DNA of 64,000 nt, from the NCBI GenBank assembly GCA_003260075.1, contig QLIY01000420.1, positions 62,001 to 126,000 of the forward strand, read 5' to 3'. This stretch comes from Phallusia mammillata. Lineage: Eukaryota > Chordata > Ascidiacea > Phlebobranchia > Ascidiidae. The notes beneath the pieces are model-generated. The model saw nothing but the letters and a program-made list of their open reading frames with translations, searched no databases and was not told the DNA's origin. A program made the translations under genes and the position numbers. This document shows positions 1 to 12,602 of this stretch, piece by piece; within the stretch, counting starts at the first letter, position 1, and each line of letters begins with the position of its first letter.

Positions 1-1419
1 ATCCAGTTCTTACAGACAAATCGAGTTTCTTACGAATGATGCTAATCCTGGCCACAAAATCTGGTTCAGTTTTAATTATGTTACATCTTACATGACATCT
101 GGGATCTGTAGTGACAAAAATCATTTCGAAAACTGATCTTGGGACATTTTGACTGGAGATGCACCGAATCATTTAGGTAACGGGTCGAAACAAATTCGTC
201 AGACCCAATCAAATCATTGATGACGTACCGCTACGTGTTTGACACAAAAACATAGGCTTTTCTACCCCGAAAACATTGGTGCTACACAACAGGACAGTTG
301 CGTTTCATTATCATTTTAGTTCCGTGGGTTTTAAGTTGCCTGCCTCGACCATGGTTGCCAGGCTGCCAATGACTTACTTACTTTTTGGCTAAATAGAAAA
401 ATCGACAATGTTTTAATAATGGTAATAATTGACGCGATTTTAGTTAAGACGTAGTTTAAAAGAATGTGCGTTACCTCTTCAAGCAGAAAAGACACGTATT
501 ACGCTTTAAAATTGTGTTGGTAAAACATTCCGTTTGGACCGAATTGCAAAAAGTAAAAATAGCCGATTCTTAAGTAAGCTTATTTAGAGTCTTAAAATAT
601 ATCGTAGCCTACCATTATTTTCATGAAGTGTAAAGTCTGAATCTTTCTCTCCTACCCGTCAGATTTTCAACAATACATCAATCTTACTGTTGAATTAAAG
701 TGAGTCGATCTGGAAGCAGTTAGCTTAAGTCACGACAGGCGATCGAGTTTTCTGATTGCTATTTGTTTTTCGTTTGTACAAAATCAATACAAACCGGCAG
801 ATTGCGGAAAGTACAAAGAAACAATATGATGAAAGCATCCAATACATATAAGATTAGTTTCAATGTAGGCCTATTCTTAGACATTGCAGCAACGACAAAG
901 ATCAAGACGAAGACAAAATAATTTACAAGCAGACAAGATTTCAAAATCAGCCGGTAAGAAGTGGGAAAATGGAAGAATATTGGACAAAACTATTTGATAG
1001 TTTTGTTTGCCAACAAAGTGCCAGAATTGCCATATTAGTCACAGCCAGGTTTTTCGGTCGGGCGTTTTCATAATTTACTATCGTATGACGTCATAACAAT
1101 TGGCAGGCGTTCTTAAGAAGGCCTGAAGAGGGTTTTAAGGATTTTCTGTTCAGGTGTTTTTTTAATGAGATTGAAAAATAGCTGAATTTGTAACACAGGA
1201 AATTTTTATGTTGGAAAACTGTCTGTATGGGTAACATTTTTAATGGCTATAATTTGATCGGGTTCGGGACGGGTACGGGACCGGTTCGGGACGGGTTTGG
1301 GCTTAGGTATTGTTAAACAAACGGTCTTGATTCGGGCCTGACTTTAAATTCTGTGACCGTTTTTTTCAGGTAAAATTACCCAACTAAGTAGCCAGTTGCT
1401 GGACGCCCAACTAATAAAG
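1..1419. other. No gene recognised
   Basis: I see no convincing exon here. The stretch holds a TAGCCTA at 605-611, a TAGGCCTA at 866-873, and a G-rich low-complexity patch at about 1258-1312 made of GGTTCGGGAC-like units. That patch resembles the subterminal GAACCGG-type sequence of the hAT element at 16131. Confidence 0.4.

Positions 1420-1483
<64 letters not shown>
1420..1483. other. Assembly gap written as 64 C
   Basis: This is a homopolymer of 64 C between unrelated unique flanks. Its form matches the other long C/G runs in the window, one of which demonstrably replaces real sequence. I read it as an unsequenced gap of estimated length, not a genomic poly-C tract. Confidence 0.75.
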
Positions 1484-1667
1484 TATAACTATGTATAGCA
1501 GGATAGAAAGTCAGAGCCAAAATTATGCCCATTCGATTCCAAGCCAAACCCTGGCCCTCTAAAAAAGCAATTTCGGTTCCGCAGCACTTAACTTAAAGCG
1601 TTAAAAAGCATACTGTCTTTGGTTTTCATGTTTACATGACACATGACAACCAACTTTTCCGTTTCAG

Positions 1668-2363
1668 AATAGAAAAAAAATATTCCGTCCTATTGCCAAC
1701 TTTGTCAGTGGAATGTTTACCGCCATGAAAAAATCGGAATCTAAAGAAAGAACAGAAATGAACTATTACAATGGCGTTGGATGTTTTGAATCTATACCAC
1801 CGCAAACGGAACAATATCAACCAAGAACCAATTTAAATGTTAAACCAATAACGGTGTTACGTTGTTCAGCAGCAGAAATGAAGAAATTAAATTCATGTGA
1901 TCTAGGTGGCAGATTTGACAAAACTGTGCCTGCTACGTACAGAGCCAACGACTTCAAATCGAAAGAAAAAAACACTGAAGCAACCATACTAATGGTGACC
2001 ACTGGAGGCGCACGAAACATGCATGTAAACCATTTTACGACATATGGGTCTCATGATGATGTTGCCGCTGTCTCGACAGGGCACGGGAGATCAAGGCTCG
2101 TAAGCTACCCTTCACCTGTGGTAAAAAGGCATCCTCACCTAAAGAATAACAATATTCGTCAAATTCATTTATCGGAAAATGACCCATCTTCCAACGATGT
2201 CCCAAGAAAAGGTGGGACAGAAAGATCGAGCAGCGTAGAGGCTGTATACACGTCGATTGTAAAGTTTTTTCGTTTGTTTAGTGTTTGTTTTGAATTCAGC
2301 ACTGAAGAACATGGTAGAAGAGACAGTACAAGCAATTTTGAAATTTTTCCGACTATACACTAA
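1668..2363 (+). CDS. Orphan ORF, single or last exon of an unrecognised protein
   Basis: An open frame runs from a good 3' splice site (GTTTCAG ending at 1667) to a stop at 2363. Internal methionines lie at 1713 and 1725, the latter in good Kozak context (ACCGCCATGA). It could be a single-exon gene starting at 1713 or 1725 (about 212-216 residues), or a last exon in phase 0. The product is hydrophilic and rich in Ser, Asn, Arg and Lys, with no signal peptide, membrane segment or domain that I recognise. An AATAAA lies about 147 bases past the stop at 2510-2515, which supports a transcribed 3' end. The long open length in AT-rich DNA favours real coding, but the function is unknown. Confidence 0.45.
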   Translation, partial: NRKKIFRPIANFVSGMFTAMKKSESKERTEMNYYNGVGCFESIPPQTEQYQPRTNLNVKPITVLRCSAAEMKKLNSCDLGGRFDKTVPATYRANDFKSKEKNTEATILMVTTGGARNMHVNHFTTYGSHDDVAAVSTGHGRSRLVSYPSPVVKRHPHLKNNNIRQIHLSENDPSSNDVPRKGGTERSSSVEAVYTSIVKFFRLFSVCFEFSTEEHGRRDSTSNFEIFPTIH

Positions 2364-2509
2364 AAATAATTCGTGATGCAAACGCAGCCAAAAAATGTTA
2401 CTGTACTGATTGTTTTTTTGCAAACAGTATTTTTAATTGTTGTAGCAATGATTGTATTGAAGTGTATGTTACTTGATACGTATTGGTACGCATGTACTGA
2501 AATTTTATG

Positions 2510-2515
2510 AATAAA
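2510..2515 (+). terminator. Poly(A) signal AATAAA
   Basis: Canonical hexamer about 147 bases beyond the stop of the orphan ORF at 1668-2363, with TTTT-rich sequence downstream. Confidence 0.45.
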
Positions 2516-2725
2516 CTTAAAAACAACAGTATTCTAGTTTTTTAAAACACACCTGGTTAAACAGTAATCTGTATAGCCGAAAAGCATTGCCTATTTTGTA
2601 GTTCACACAAATAAAAGCCTACGGCGACGGCATATAGGTCTAATCTAAGACTTACTGTGAGTAACTACGTTTTAAAACAGTTTAAATGCCGCTTAGTCGG
2701 CTTATTTCATGGGGGTATTTCAATG

Positions 2726-2944
2726 ACACTAACAAATAGATTTTTAAATGCGCTTGGAATAGGTTATGTAGTTAAGCCCACGTCCTACATACAACGCCCA
2801 GGAGAATTAGCGTGTAATTACATTGGTCGGCCCCCCCCCCACACTAACAAATAGATTTTTAAATGCGCTTGGAATAGGTTATGTAGTTCAGCCCACGTCC
2901 TACATACAACGCCCAGGAGACTTAGCGTGTAATTACATTGGTCG
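2726..2944. repeat. Allelic tandem copies around C10
   Basis: Copies 2726-2829 and 2841-2944 are near identical and flank C10 at 2831-2840. They are best read as two unmerged haplotype contig ends. Confidence 0.8.
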
Positions 2945-3042
2945 CCCGGCTTGAGCTCTGCAATCATACCTCAATACACATGCGTTGGCATATAACGATA
3001 CACGTTGGACATAAATATTAATGACAGGGTGTATTATCTTGA

Positions 3043-3520
3043 GCTGGGCATACAGGTAAACCAGTTAACAATTTTCTTTTGTTTGACGTTTGCAAAGCAA
3101 CTTCTGCTAAAAAAGGTAAAAAGAGGCCTTGCAGTAAATTAGCCTGACGAAAAAATAATAAACTTGTTAATTTGACAAGCACATGAGGCACCATTACATT
3201 TTGCAGTAAAAAAATAGTTTTACAGTGAAAAGTGTAAAGCTACTGAAGTTTATAAATTGATTATTGCCTGTTTGCCCCCCCCCCGCTGGGCATACAGGTA
3301 AACCAGTTAACAATGTTCTTTTGTTTGACGTTTGCTAAGCAACTTCTGCTAAAAAAGGTAAAAAGAGGCCTTGCAGTAAATTAGTCTAAAGAAAACAAAA
3401 TAAACTTATTAATTTGACAAACACATGAGGCACCATTACATTTTGCAGTCAAAAAATAGTTTTGCAGTGAAAAGTTTGAATCTAAAGCTGCTGAAGTTTT
3501 CAAAGCAATTGTCTGTTTGT
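3043..3520. repeat. Allelic tandem copies around C10
   Basis: Copies 3043-3274 and 3285 to about 3520 flank C10 at 3275-3284 and differ by scattered substitutions and short indels. No gene is seen between 2520 and 6290, which is mostly made of such duplicated stretches. Confidence 0.8.
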
Positions 3521-3729
3521 TACGTCACATACGGCGTTTCAATCCATAAGTTGTGGATGTTCGAAATCGGTTGTTTGTTTTTAAAAATCCATACGGCCGA
3601 GGCTTAAGAGGCTGGCGCCAACATGGCTTGCACATGGGCATTAATAGACGTTGACTCTCACGCAATCAATAGAATTGACATGGACTTCTTATCGGGTGAA
3701 AAGGTTGAGCGTCGTTTGCATAATTACTA

Positions 3730-4660
3730 CTGATTGTGACCACTGACCAGGATTATGCTGTCCAGTCTGAAGAAAGCACATGACATGCGGTTGTTCGATT
3801 AACAGGCAAAGAGCATATCAGTAGAAGAGACAACAATAAATATGCAAGGGGTCGAGTTTTTTCAAAACAGGTTATCAATGGTTTATAGTTGTGTTTTATA
3901 GTCTTAAAACAAGTTAGCCCAAGCAAGTCTGCGGCTTATGTATGCGAGGATGTAATCGCAGGAGTTATTATAATGGTCTGAAGCAGCATTTACAATCTGC
4001 CTTCACAGATGATAGTGTCATAAAGTTGGAAGCTACAACTAAGTCCACGTTAAAAACAAATTCAAGTACTCATAATGCTGCTTAGAGTTTCGTTTACAGC
4101 TGACATTATTGATTATAGGTGTAAACACATGACGCTTATAAGCGGTATACGCTATGTTATAGTATAGAACTATGTGTTAAAAGTCCCCCCCCCCCTGATT
4201 GTGACCACTGACCAGGATTATGCTGTCCAGTCTGAAGAAAGCGCATGGCATGCAGTTGTAGGTTTAACAGGCAAAGAGCATATCAGTAGAAGAGACAACA
4301 ATGAATATGCAAGTGGGCTGAGTTTTTTTTAAAAAAAACGGGTTATCAATGGTTTATAGTTGCGTTTTAGGATTAGAACAAATTAGCACAAGCAAGACTG
4401 CGGCTTATGAATGCGAAGATGTAATGTTATGACATGAGTTACTAAAATGGTCTTAATTAAGCAGCATGTACAATGTGCCACAGATTATAGTGTCAGAAAG
4501 TTGGAAGCTACAACTAAGTCCACGTTAAAGACAAATTCAAGTGCTCCTAATGCTGCTTACAATTTCGTTTACCGCTGACATTATTGATTATAGGTGTAAA
4601 CACATGACGCTGACAAACGGTATACGCCATGTTGTAGTATAGAACTATGTGTTAAAAGTT
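3730..4660. repeat. Allelic tandem copies around C10
   Basis: Copies 3730-4184 and 4195 to about 4660 flank a C run at 4185-4195. The eleventh C belongs to the right copy, so the inserted run is exactly 10. Confidence 0.8.
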
Positions 4661-4727
4661 TTAGTCGATTAATTTGTTCCACTAAGAGTAATGATCTCAA
4701 GTGTTCAGCCAAAGAGGGACAAAAGTG

Positions 4728-5754
4728 TTTCAAACAGACGAGAAGATACACTTAAAGAGGTAATGTTCAATACTTTATGTTTCGTATCAACTGATGTTCA
4801 CTAATTGCCATGTCGTATTGCCGCATTTTTGCATTTTCAAACATGCGCACAGCCACAATCAGCACTTTTATTTGGTATTATGTCACATTACGAACATGTT
4901 TCTTACCTATTTAAAAAAATAGTTGCTCGAATTTCACGACAAAAACGACAGTTTTCAAATACGAGGGAGGGGTTTAAAGATTTTATGTTTTGTGTTAAGT
5001 TAGCGAAACAGTAGGCAACAGGGGCATGAGGTAAAGAATATCATTGAAAATTTCCCGTACTGTGTTGTCGAAAACTGCAAACGTTTATTCAAAACTAAAG
5101 TCTACATTCGTTGAATTGATAAAGTAACAATACGGGCGAAACATTGCACAATGTTTTCTTCGTTTACATAGCGGCAAGACAGTTTACAGTTTTTTATGCT
5201 TAGTCAGTGCTTTAAGATCTTCGTAGCAACAGTTCCCCCCCCCCTTTCAAACAGACGAGAAGATACACTTAAAGAGGTAATGTTCAATACTTAATGTTTC
5301 GTGTCAACTGATGTTCACTAATTGCCATGTCATATGACTGCATTTTTGCATTTTCAAACATGCGCACAGCCATAATCAGCACTTTTATTTGGTATTATGT
5401 CACATAACGAACATGTTTCTCACCTATTTTAAAAAATGGTTGCTCGAATTTCACGACAATAACGACAGTTTTCAAATACGAGCGGGGGGTTTAAAGATTT
5501 TATGTTTTGTGTTAAGTTAGCGAAACATTAGGCAACAAGGGCATGAGGTAAAGAATATTATTGCAAATTTCCCGTACTGTGTTGTCGAAAACTGCAAACG
5601 TTTATTCAAAACAAAAGTCTACATTGAATTTGAATTGATAAAGTAACAATACGGGCGAAACATTGCACAATGTTTTCTTCGTTTACATAGCGGCAAGACA
5701 ATTTACAGTTTTTTACGCTTAGTCAGTGCTTTAAGATCTTCGTAGCAACAGTTA
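4728..5754. repeat. Allelic tandem copies around C10 (about 507 bp each)
   Basis: Copies 4728-5234 and 5245-5754 flank C10 at 5235-5244. This is one of the longest duplicated overlaps in the window. Short ORFs inside it are not conserved between the copies and were not called. Confidence 0.8.
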
Positions 5755-6289
5755 GCAAATATTTTGGGTGGTGCTTCGTTGCATGGTGACCTCAAGTACG
5801 GGCAAAGTGTTCTTAAGCCAATCGGGTCGCCTTTATAATATACACGTTGGCTATACACGGCCAAACCTTCATAAATTATTCGCAGTTACCTGAAAAAGCG
5901 TGCACCGGCTCTACTGAACAAATGCATAATTTACGATAAGAATTGAATTAGATAAGCTGGAATCGTAGTTGCAGGGTTACGGTTGATTAAAACGTTCTTA
6001 AACCAATTGTCGAACGCTGGGTAATTACATATACTTATATACTTTTTGCCATACATTTGTAAACGATTAATGAATTACACTGGTAAATTTAAATAGCAAG
6101 AGTCAAACATCGAGATATATTTTCGTCAAAGTAGGACAATTATTGAAAACAAGACTGGTATTGTTGCGCGAGAAAAAATGCGCGGTCATACCAATGTGAA
6201 TTTATTTCAAAATTTAAACGATTAAAAGCAAAGACCACCAATCAAGGTGGCAATATATTGAAAATTTTAAACGTTTGTTAAAAAAAATC

Positions 6290-6642
6290 GTAATCACATT
6301 TGTTTAAAAAAAACATTAACAAGGACATTAACAAAGACATATTTCTTAACATTTAGGTGCCACAGTGTTCAAACAAGTCTCAAGAATCCTGCGAAGGTTC
6401 ACGCAAACTCTTCCAGGCAACGGTAAACCACAACATTCGTCGTATAGAGAAAAGACTCAGCCCCCCCCCCGTAATCACATTTGTTTAAAAAAAACATTAA
6501 CAAGGACATTAACAAAGATATATTTCTTAACATTTAGGTGCCACAGTGTTCAAACAAGTGTCAAGCATCTTGCGAAGGTTCACGCAAACTCTTCCAGGCA
6601 ACGGTAAACCACAACATCCGTCGTATAGAGAAAAGACTCAGC
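6290..6642. repeat. Allelic tandem copies, including part of an exon
   Basis: Copies 6290-6460 and 6471-6642 flank C10 at 6461-6470. Each copy contains the same 3' splice site and exon start (6358 and 6538), so the left one is a truncated allelic duplicate of the exon in the gene at 6538-11396. Confidence 0.8.
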
Positions 6643-9600
6643 CTTGGCGCTGCCACGTCACCAACGACCAGCACCCGTAATTCAGTGAGGGAATGGCGGA
6701 AGCCGGCTGAGGTTGTACCAAGACGGTCATTAGACGAAAGTTATAGGACTCCAGTTTTGCTAAACAACACTCCAAAACACACTATAAGTACTCCAGTAGG
6801 CGGACAAAATGGGCAGAACTACAGTAAACGGATTTTGACTGCACAAAATGAAAGAGGTACACCGCAAAAATACTCCACGCCGAGGTACAGTCCAAACACC
6901 ACTGCTTTACATCCAGGACTTTCCAAATGCGGAACTGCGCAATACAATCAGGGCGTTTCCGCATATCGTAGACCCACAATGGTCGTTGCTTGCACCAACG
7001 AAAGGTCGAGGGTTAAAAACGTGGTATGTCCACACAACAGGCAAGGACTCGAATCAGCATACTCGCTCTGCACTGAATGCGAGCCATCTTTGGTCTCAAG
7101 TGATTGTTCCTGCTGTGGAAATCCGCCCCTACTCCACCCCTATACGCTACATCACGTGACCACGTTAAAACACGGTGAAAGTTTAGTGTATATCCAGCGA
7201 CCGCCTGGGTCATCGCCTAAAAGTACTTATTTGGGAGGCATTTGTAAGCGTTTATCTCCAACATTCAGCAGGCTGTTTCAGCACAATCAGATGCACCTTA
7301 AAGGAATTTTACACGACCAAGGCCAACCTGTGCTTCAGCAGCCTGGCAGAAATGTTACGTTTGATAATAAAGGGGCATCCTCGGGTGGAAAAGTTTCCGA
7401 TACTACTTCAATGAACTTCAGTATGTGGAAAGCCCTGATGTGTGGAACCTGCTTTGAAATGGCTGTGGATGACGATGGCAGGAGTTCAGTTAACACAGGC
7501 AAGTTTGTCGAATTTTCTTTGCTACGATTACGGTTGGTTTAAACTTTCGGATGGGGCTCGAGTCGCAAAATGTTTGGCCATGCCGTCAACTATTAATGTA
7601 TGGGCGTTACTGAATAAACGTATGTTGCCAAAAAGCAAAATAAATTGTTGACGATATCCCCCCCCCCCAGGCAAGTTTGTCAAATTTTCTTTGCTACGAT
7701 TACGGTTGGTTTAAACTTTCGGATGGGACTCGAGTCGCAAAATGTTTGGCCATGCCGTCAACTATTAATGTATCGGCGTTACTGAATAAACTTATGTTGC
7801 CGAAAAGCAAAATATATTGTTGACGATAATGCCGCGTTATCAAAGATGCAAATGACTATGACTGCTTTCTGGCATAGCCTACCATTACTTGCCAAATGTT
7901 GAACGAAAACATCAGAGCTTAAACGTCCAAGCATTTTTCAGTTCTCTGCCGCCTGATTGTCGAAAAATACAATAAAAAAAAACAAAAAAAAACGTCCAAG
8001 CATGTTATTGATAAACACACCAATTTACATTATAGACAGGACAATATCAACATTTTTCACAACTTTTTGAAGCTAAAAGGTCGGAGTAACCTTTATGTGT
8101 ACATATATATATTGTACAGTTCTTACAGTTTACTTTTATTGTCTGTGGGACCATTTGCCACGCAAAGAAACCCGAATTTTCCTCATGCATGTTTGAACTA
8201 GCCCCCCCCCCTATATTGTACAGTTCTTACAGTTTACTTTTATTGTCTGTGGGACCATTCGCCACGCAAAGAAACGAATTTTCCTCATGCATGTTTGAAC
8301 TAACCGAGTTCAAAAGTTCACCGGGTTTCAATTCTAAAATCCACATGCAGAGATTGGAACAGTTTATCTCTAATCCCGGTATTGGGTTTCTGTCGTGGCT
8401 CTGCATTTTTCAAGCAAAGGTCGATGAACTTGCAATCCTGCTTAGCGAGTGAAATGGCGCGCATCTAATCATAACTTATTGTAGCGAGTAATGACCGTCC
8501 AATCAACATAAGTGCATTGGCCAATGTACCGCAAAATAACTCCTGTACAAACTTACCCGTCAGCTCGTTACAGAAAAGAGCAACACCGATTACTGCCAAT
8601 TGCTCTTCGTAGTAATTAGACCAAAGGTTGAAAATTGTATTTATATTTTTGGGAAAATTTTCTTATTTTTCAAAAGTATTTTTGAGCTGTCTAATGACTC
8701 TAAACGTTTGTTTTACCCGATCAGTCCCCCCCCCCACTTACCCGTCAGCTCGTTACAGAAAAGAGCAACACCGATTACTGCCATTTGCTCTTTGTATTAA
8801 TTAGACCAAAGGTTGAAAATTGTATTTATATTTTTGGGGAAATTTTCTTATTTTACAAAAGTTTTTGAGCTTTCTAATGACTCTAAACGTTTGTTTTACC
8901 CGATCAGCCTCCAAACCTACACAAAACAGTTGTTACTATTTGAATACATATATTTTTTTGCTTGTCTGTATTGGCAATAAATGACTTGTTCAATTTTATA
9001 TACATGTGTAAAGTCAATCTAATACATTGGAGTATTAGAAAACACTTGTACAACTTACGTACATACATGCGACCACAATGCACAGGCCAAGAATAAATTT
9101 GCTAGCACGTATGATTATGCCCATTTTGTTTTTTTCAGGGGAAAGTGGGAGTGACGGGGACGATGGTTCGGACGGTGGCGGCGGTGACGATGACGCCGAT
9201 GCCGACGCTGACCAAGGCGACTCAGCATCTGATATTGAAGCGATCGAGTATTCCAGCGACGGAGGCGGCAGCTCGGGCGCTTCAAGTGTTTCGAACGATG
9301 GGTAAAAAATAAAACAGGGCCAAGTGTCATTGTTTTCTACACTAAAATATTTTCCCAACATATGTCCCTTAGCATAAAGTTTTTGATTTTGTTTTTATGA
9401 TTATTTTTTACATTAATTATTCTTTAAATTTTACACAATTTTAATGGAAATCTATGTTACCCATTGTCGCGATTTGGCAGGAAGATTTTATACACTGTGG
9501 CAATGGGCTTTTTGTGCGCCTATACTTTCGATTTGTAGCCTATACACAACCAAAACGGGCTGTAATAAAAAATAACAAGTATGCAAGCATCTCTAAATAG

Positions 9601-11396
9601 TAATATGCAACTTTGATTAGTACCTTGACGCATTTCTGCGAAAATCATTACCATTCAGTTTGGTAAACTTGTAGTAAAGTTCGCCACACTAAGTTTTACA
9701 TCAAATAGCTTGACCCTTTTTAAGTTATTTTTTGTGTTTTTCTATCTATACCTATTAAACCAAATCCCCCCCCCCGTTCGCCACACTAAGTTTTACATCA
9801 AATAGCTTGACCCTTTTTAAGTTGTTTTTTGTGTTTTTCTATCTATACCTATTAAACCGTTTTGGATGCAAAACAAATGATGAAAACCGCTGCCATTGGA
9901 TGCAACCTTTTTAGCGATACAGACAACAAATATTATCATGTAAACGTGTTTATAGATCAGCTTACCAGGAAGAGCTTATGAATGAAGAGATGTACCACCA
10001 GGATTATGGAAATGACACCGAAATGGATGAAATGGATTTTTTGTATCGTGATCAACCAAGCTATTGTGATGATTTGCTCGACGGGTACAGCTACGCGGAC
10101 GAGGAAGAACGGATACGAGGTAGGTTATTTATCCGAAAGTTAATTTGCAGTGACACGAATTTAATCGTTGTAAAGTGCAATCTTTTTGTAATTTGTGTAA
10201 GTACAGCATAAAGGCAAATATCTGCGTTAAGTTAAACGCTACAAAGCATTAACTATTTTTTGAGGACAAACAGCTTTCTCATATAGTGAGAAGTTGCAAA
10301 CTTACTATAGTTACCTGCAGAAACCAAAACCCTATGGCCAAACAGAATCAGCCAGTATACACAATGTTTTGCACGGAATATGTATTAATTTCACCAAAGT
10401 TGTTTGTCATTTTAATTTCGAATCAACGAATACAACTCTTATTCAAATAGAATTACGTTTACCTGCAGAAAATGCTGCTTACTTATCAAGTTAAACGGAC
10501 ACTCAACTTGCAAAACATTTTATGCGATTAACCGGATTTGCCTATGCTGTATTTATTTATATTTGCCTTTACGTAATATGATCACAAAGTGATGTCTACA
10601 TTTTTAGTGCAGCGTCTTCCCCCCCCCCTCAAGTTAAACGGACACTCAACTTGCAAAACATTTTATGCGATTAACCCGATTTGCCTATGCTGTATTTATT
10701 TATATTTGCCTTTGCGTAATATGATCACAAAGTGCTGTCTACATTTTTAGTGCAGCGTCTCTTTCGACAAGAAAAATCTTTTATACGCTTTAACCTTTTT
10801 TTGCTATGCAAAAAACACTAGTAGGCCTACTTATCTTCAATTGGCTATTCATGTCAATTAGCATTATTTTACCCAGATGCGGATTCTGATTTTTAACCAG
10901 AAGCAAAAGTTAGGTAATTTCACGTGCGGGTGTTTTTGGTGTTAAATAAAAACAAATTTTAAGCGTTAACTGCGAACGCTTGGCAATAATGTTGACCTTA
11001 CGTTTTTCGTGTTTGCATGAATTTGGTGCTTATTTGTTGGATGGGTGTGCATGTTGCTGAGCACATGTTTCATTTCGTGATTTCAACGAGAACAGATTAT
11101 TTAAAAGGGTAAATGTGGTACCAGGGTTGCAAGACCGACTGGAATTTTCGGGCCAGACCGAACATTCGGGCCAAATTTATGCTTTTGTTTTTCAAAAAAC
11201 GCGTGTGTGCACTAACTTCAGGCCCGCTTTTTTCCACGATTGCTTGTGGCAACTTCTAAATGTTTTTGCATGTAGGTTACACTGAAACTTGTCGATTGTC
11301 AGACGCCGCCGACCACGACCAGCGTATGGGTTCGCAATTAACTGAATCTGAAGAATTTGAGGAGATTAGCGAATTCTACTTTGATCGCTATCGATA
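6538..11396 (+). CDS. Unrecognised protein with acidic C-terminal half
   Basis: Four exons splice in phase: 6538-7498, 9139-9301, 9956-10119 and 11276-11396 (stop TAA at 11394). The first begins after CATTTAG and is open, so at least one 5' exon is missing from my model. The visible part is about 469 residues. The first exon is basic and Ser/Thr/Pro-rich, with several Cys (a cluster CSNKCQASC at its start and CCG motifs near residue 195). The second exon is a Gly/Asp/Ser run (SGSDGDDGSDGGGG). The last two are rich in Glu, Asp and Tyr (ending FEEISEFYFDRYR). The first intron appears to use a GC donor (CAG|GCAAGT), because phase continues correctly across it. An AATAAA follows at 11734. There is no signal peptide, membrane segment or known domain. 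It may be a nuclear or scaffold protein, but that is only inferred from composition. Confidence 0.65.
7496..7827. repeat. Allelic tandem copies around C10
   Basis: Copies 7496-7657 and 7668-7827 flank a C run at 7658-7668. The left copy starts at the exon end and GC donor of the gene above, so the donor sequence is present in both haplotypes. Confidence 0.8.
8108..8302. repeat. Allelic tandem copies around C10
   Basis: Copies 8108-8201 and 8212-8302 flank C10 at 8202-8211, inside the first intron of the 6538-11396 gene. Confidence 0.8.
8551..8908. repeat. Allelic tandem copies around C10
   Basis: Copies 8551-8725 and 8736-8908 flank C10 at 8726-8735 in the same intron. They differ by a few substitutions and short indels. 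Confidence 0.8.
9679..9858. repeat. Allelic tandem copies around C10
   Basis: Copies 9679-9765 and 9776-9858 flank C10 at 9766-9775 in the second intron of the 6538-11396 gene. Confidence 0.8.
10486..10760. repeat. Allelic tandem copies around C10
   Basis: Copies 10486-10618 and 10629-10760 flank C10 at 10619-10628 in the third intron of the 6538-11396 gene. Confidence 0.8.
11122..11235. mobile_element. Fragment of a CAGGGTTGCAAG-ended inverted-repeat element
   Basis: The sequence starts CAGGGTTGCAAG and carries GGGCC repeats. A complementary end (GCTTGCAACTCTGGG) lies at about 32338-32352. I see no matching second end or target duplication here, so this is a fragment or a diverged MITE. 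Confidence 0.3.
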
Positions 11397-11733
11397 AGGG
11401 CTACAATCCTAACGAACATCAAGCATTTTAAACCTACCGAGGATTTGTGCAAATTGTGAAGACATTTTTGATACGTTTTTTGTATTCCTTTTATTCTGAG
11501 GTAGGCGGAACAAAATGCGTTCTTCTCGCAATGGGTTTGTCGTGAAGACGCCTGTCAATCTGTAGGATTTTTCTATTTGATTTTTTGTAGTTGTAGAATT
11601 CGGTGATTTTCTTTTAGATAACCCTTTGAACTCTAGGGTGCTTACGTTTCTTGCTCGTAGCAACACAAGTAACAGAGACAAGAATTTGCTGACAAAATGC
11701 ATTTTGTACTGATATTTCGTCGCTTGCGCGGCA

Positions 11734-11739
11734 AATAAA
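11734..11739 (+). terminator. Poly(A) signal AATAAA
   Basis: Canonical hexamer 338 bases after the stop of the 6538-11396 gene. Confidence 0.5.
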
Positions 11740-12282
11740 GTGGATTATTTAGTAGTTTTTTCAAGTTTCTACATTTTAAATTCAACGCTGTTGTTGTTAT
11801 GTAGCCTAGGCATAGAATATTTTACTGCATATTTTGCTTCGCTGGAATAACAGCTTTGTGTAACCAAGTTTAAAACAGTTTAGGTTAAGTATTTTTTATT
11901 CCCATCAAAGGCTTGATTGTACCTTAAGTTTAAACAAAGTAGAATTGAATATGGAAGTTTTGACGTGCCAACGCTACCCCAACAACCCATAACACGTAAC
12001 AATGAGGCTTTCAGCTAAACAATGTAATGGTATGGAGATTATTTTTATTGTTATCGTCGCGATATCAACTCTCAGGAATTCTTTGTGAGAGCTAAATGGG
12101 ATAAAGATAACAATGCTACAGTATGGCGTATTTTCTAGCCATGTAATAACAATACAACTTAACAATTTGCACTAAAAAGAAAACATAATTTTTAGCTCTA
12201 AGTAATGAAATATTATGTACTTATCCTTAATCAGAGAAATTTTTAGTCCTCCTGGCAACTATTTTTTATAGGTTTAAATTGG
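11740..12282. other. Intergenic, nothing recognised
   Basis: AT-rich stretch between two converging genes (6538-11396 on + and PSMD10 on -). No exon, repeat pair or element end was recognised apart from a TAGCCTA motif at 11802-11808. Confidence 0.4.
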
Positions 12283-12288
12283 TTTATT
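12283..12288 (-). terminator. Poly(A) signal for PSMD10
   Basis: TTTATT on the + strand (AATAAA on -), about 315 bases past the PSMD10 stop. It is the nearest canonical hexamer I found. Confidence 0.4.
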
Positions 12289-12602
12289 TTAATAAAATTT
12301 TACCTGTTTCGAGAGCTTTTGACAAAAAAGTCAATTTTTTTACAAAATCCTGGCTAAAACCAGCTAATTGAAATTGAACAACAAAAGTGAAGTAAAAACG
12401 GCAAGAAACCTAAGGCAAGCAGTTAAGTTTATACTGGACCACTTTTAACAATACCTTACAAGATTCAACAGAGGTTATTACCCACAAACAAAAGGGAACA
12501 GTAACAAAGCTACTTTTACAGCTGGACTGGAGGTACAAGCATAACACAAGGCTAAGTGGGCAGTCTAAACATGAACACAGTGGTTTTTGTAATCGCACAA
12601 TG

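Noticed and set aside
150..200. GAGATGCACCGAA sequence here and at 33294, with a complementary-looking end near 47125-47165
   Set aside because: It resembles hAT-type element ends, but no second end or target duplication could be placed, so no element was called.
3600..6290. Tandem duplications as genuine segmental duplications or satellites
   Set aside because: Copies always come in pairs, always meet at a C/G run of about 10, and differ like alleles. An assembly overlap explains all of them.
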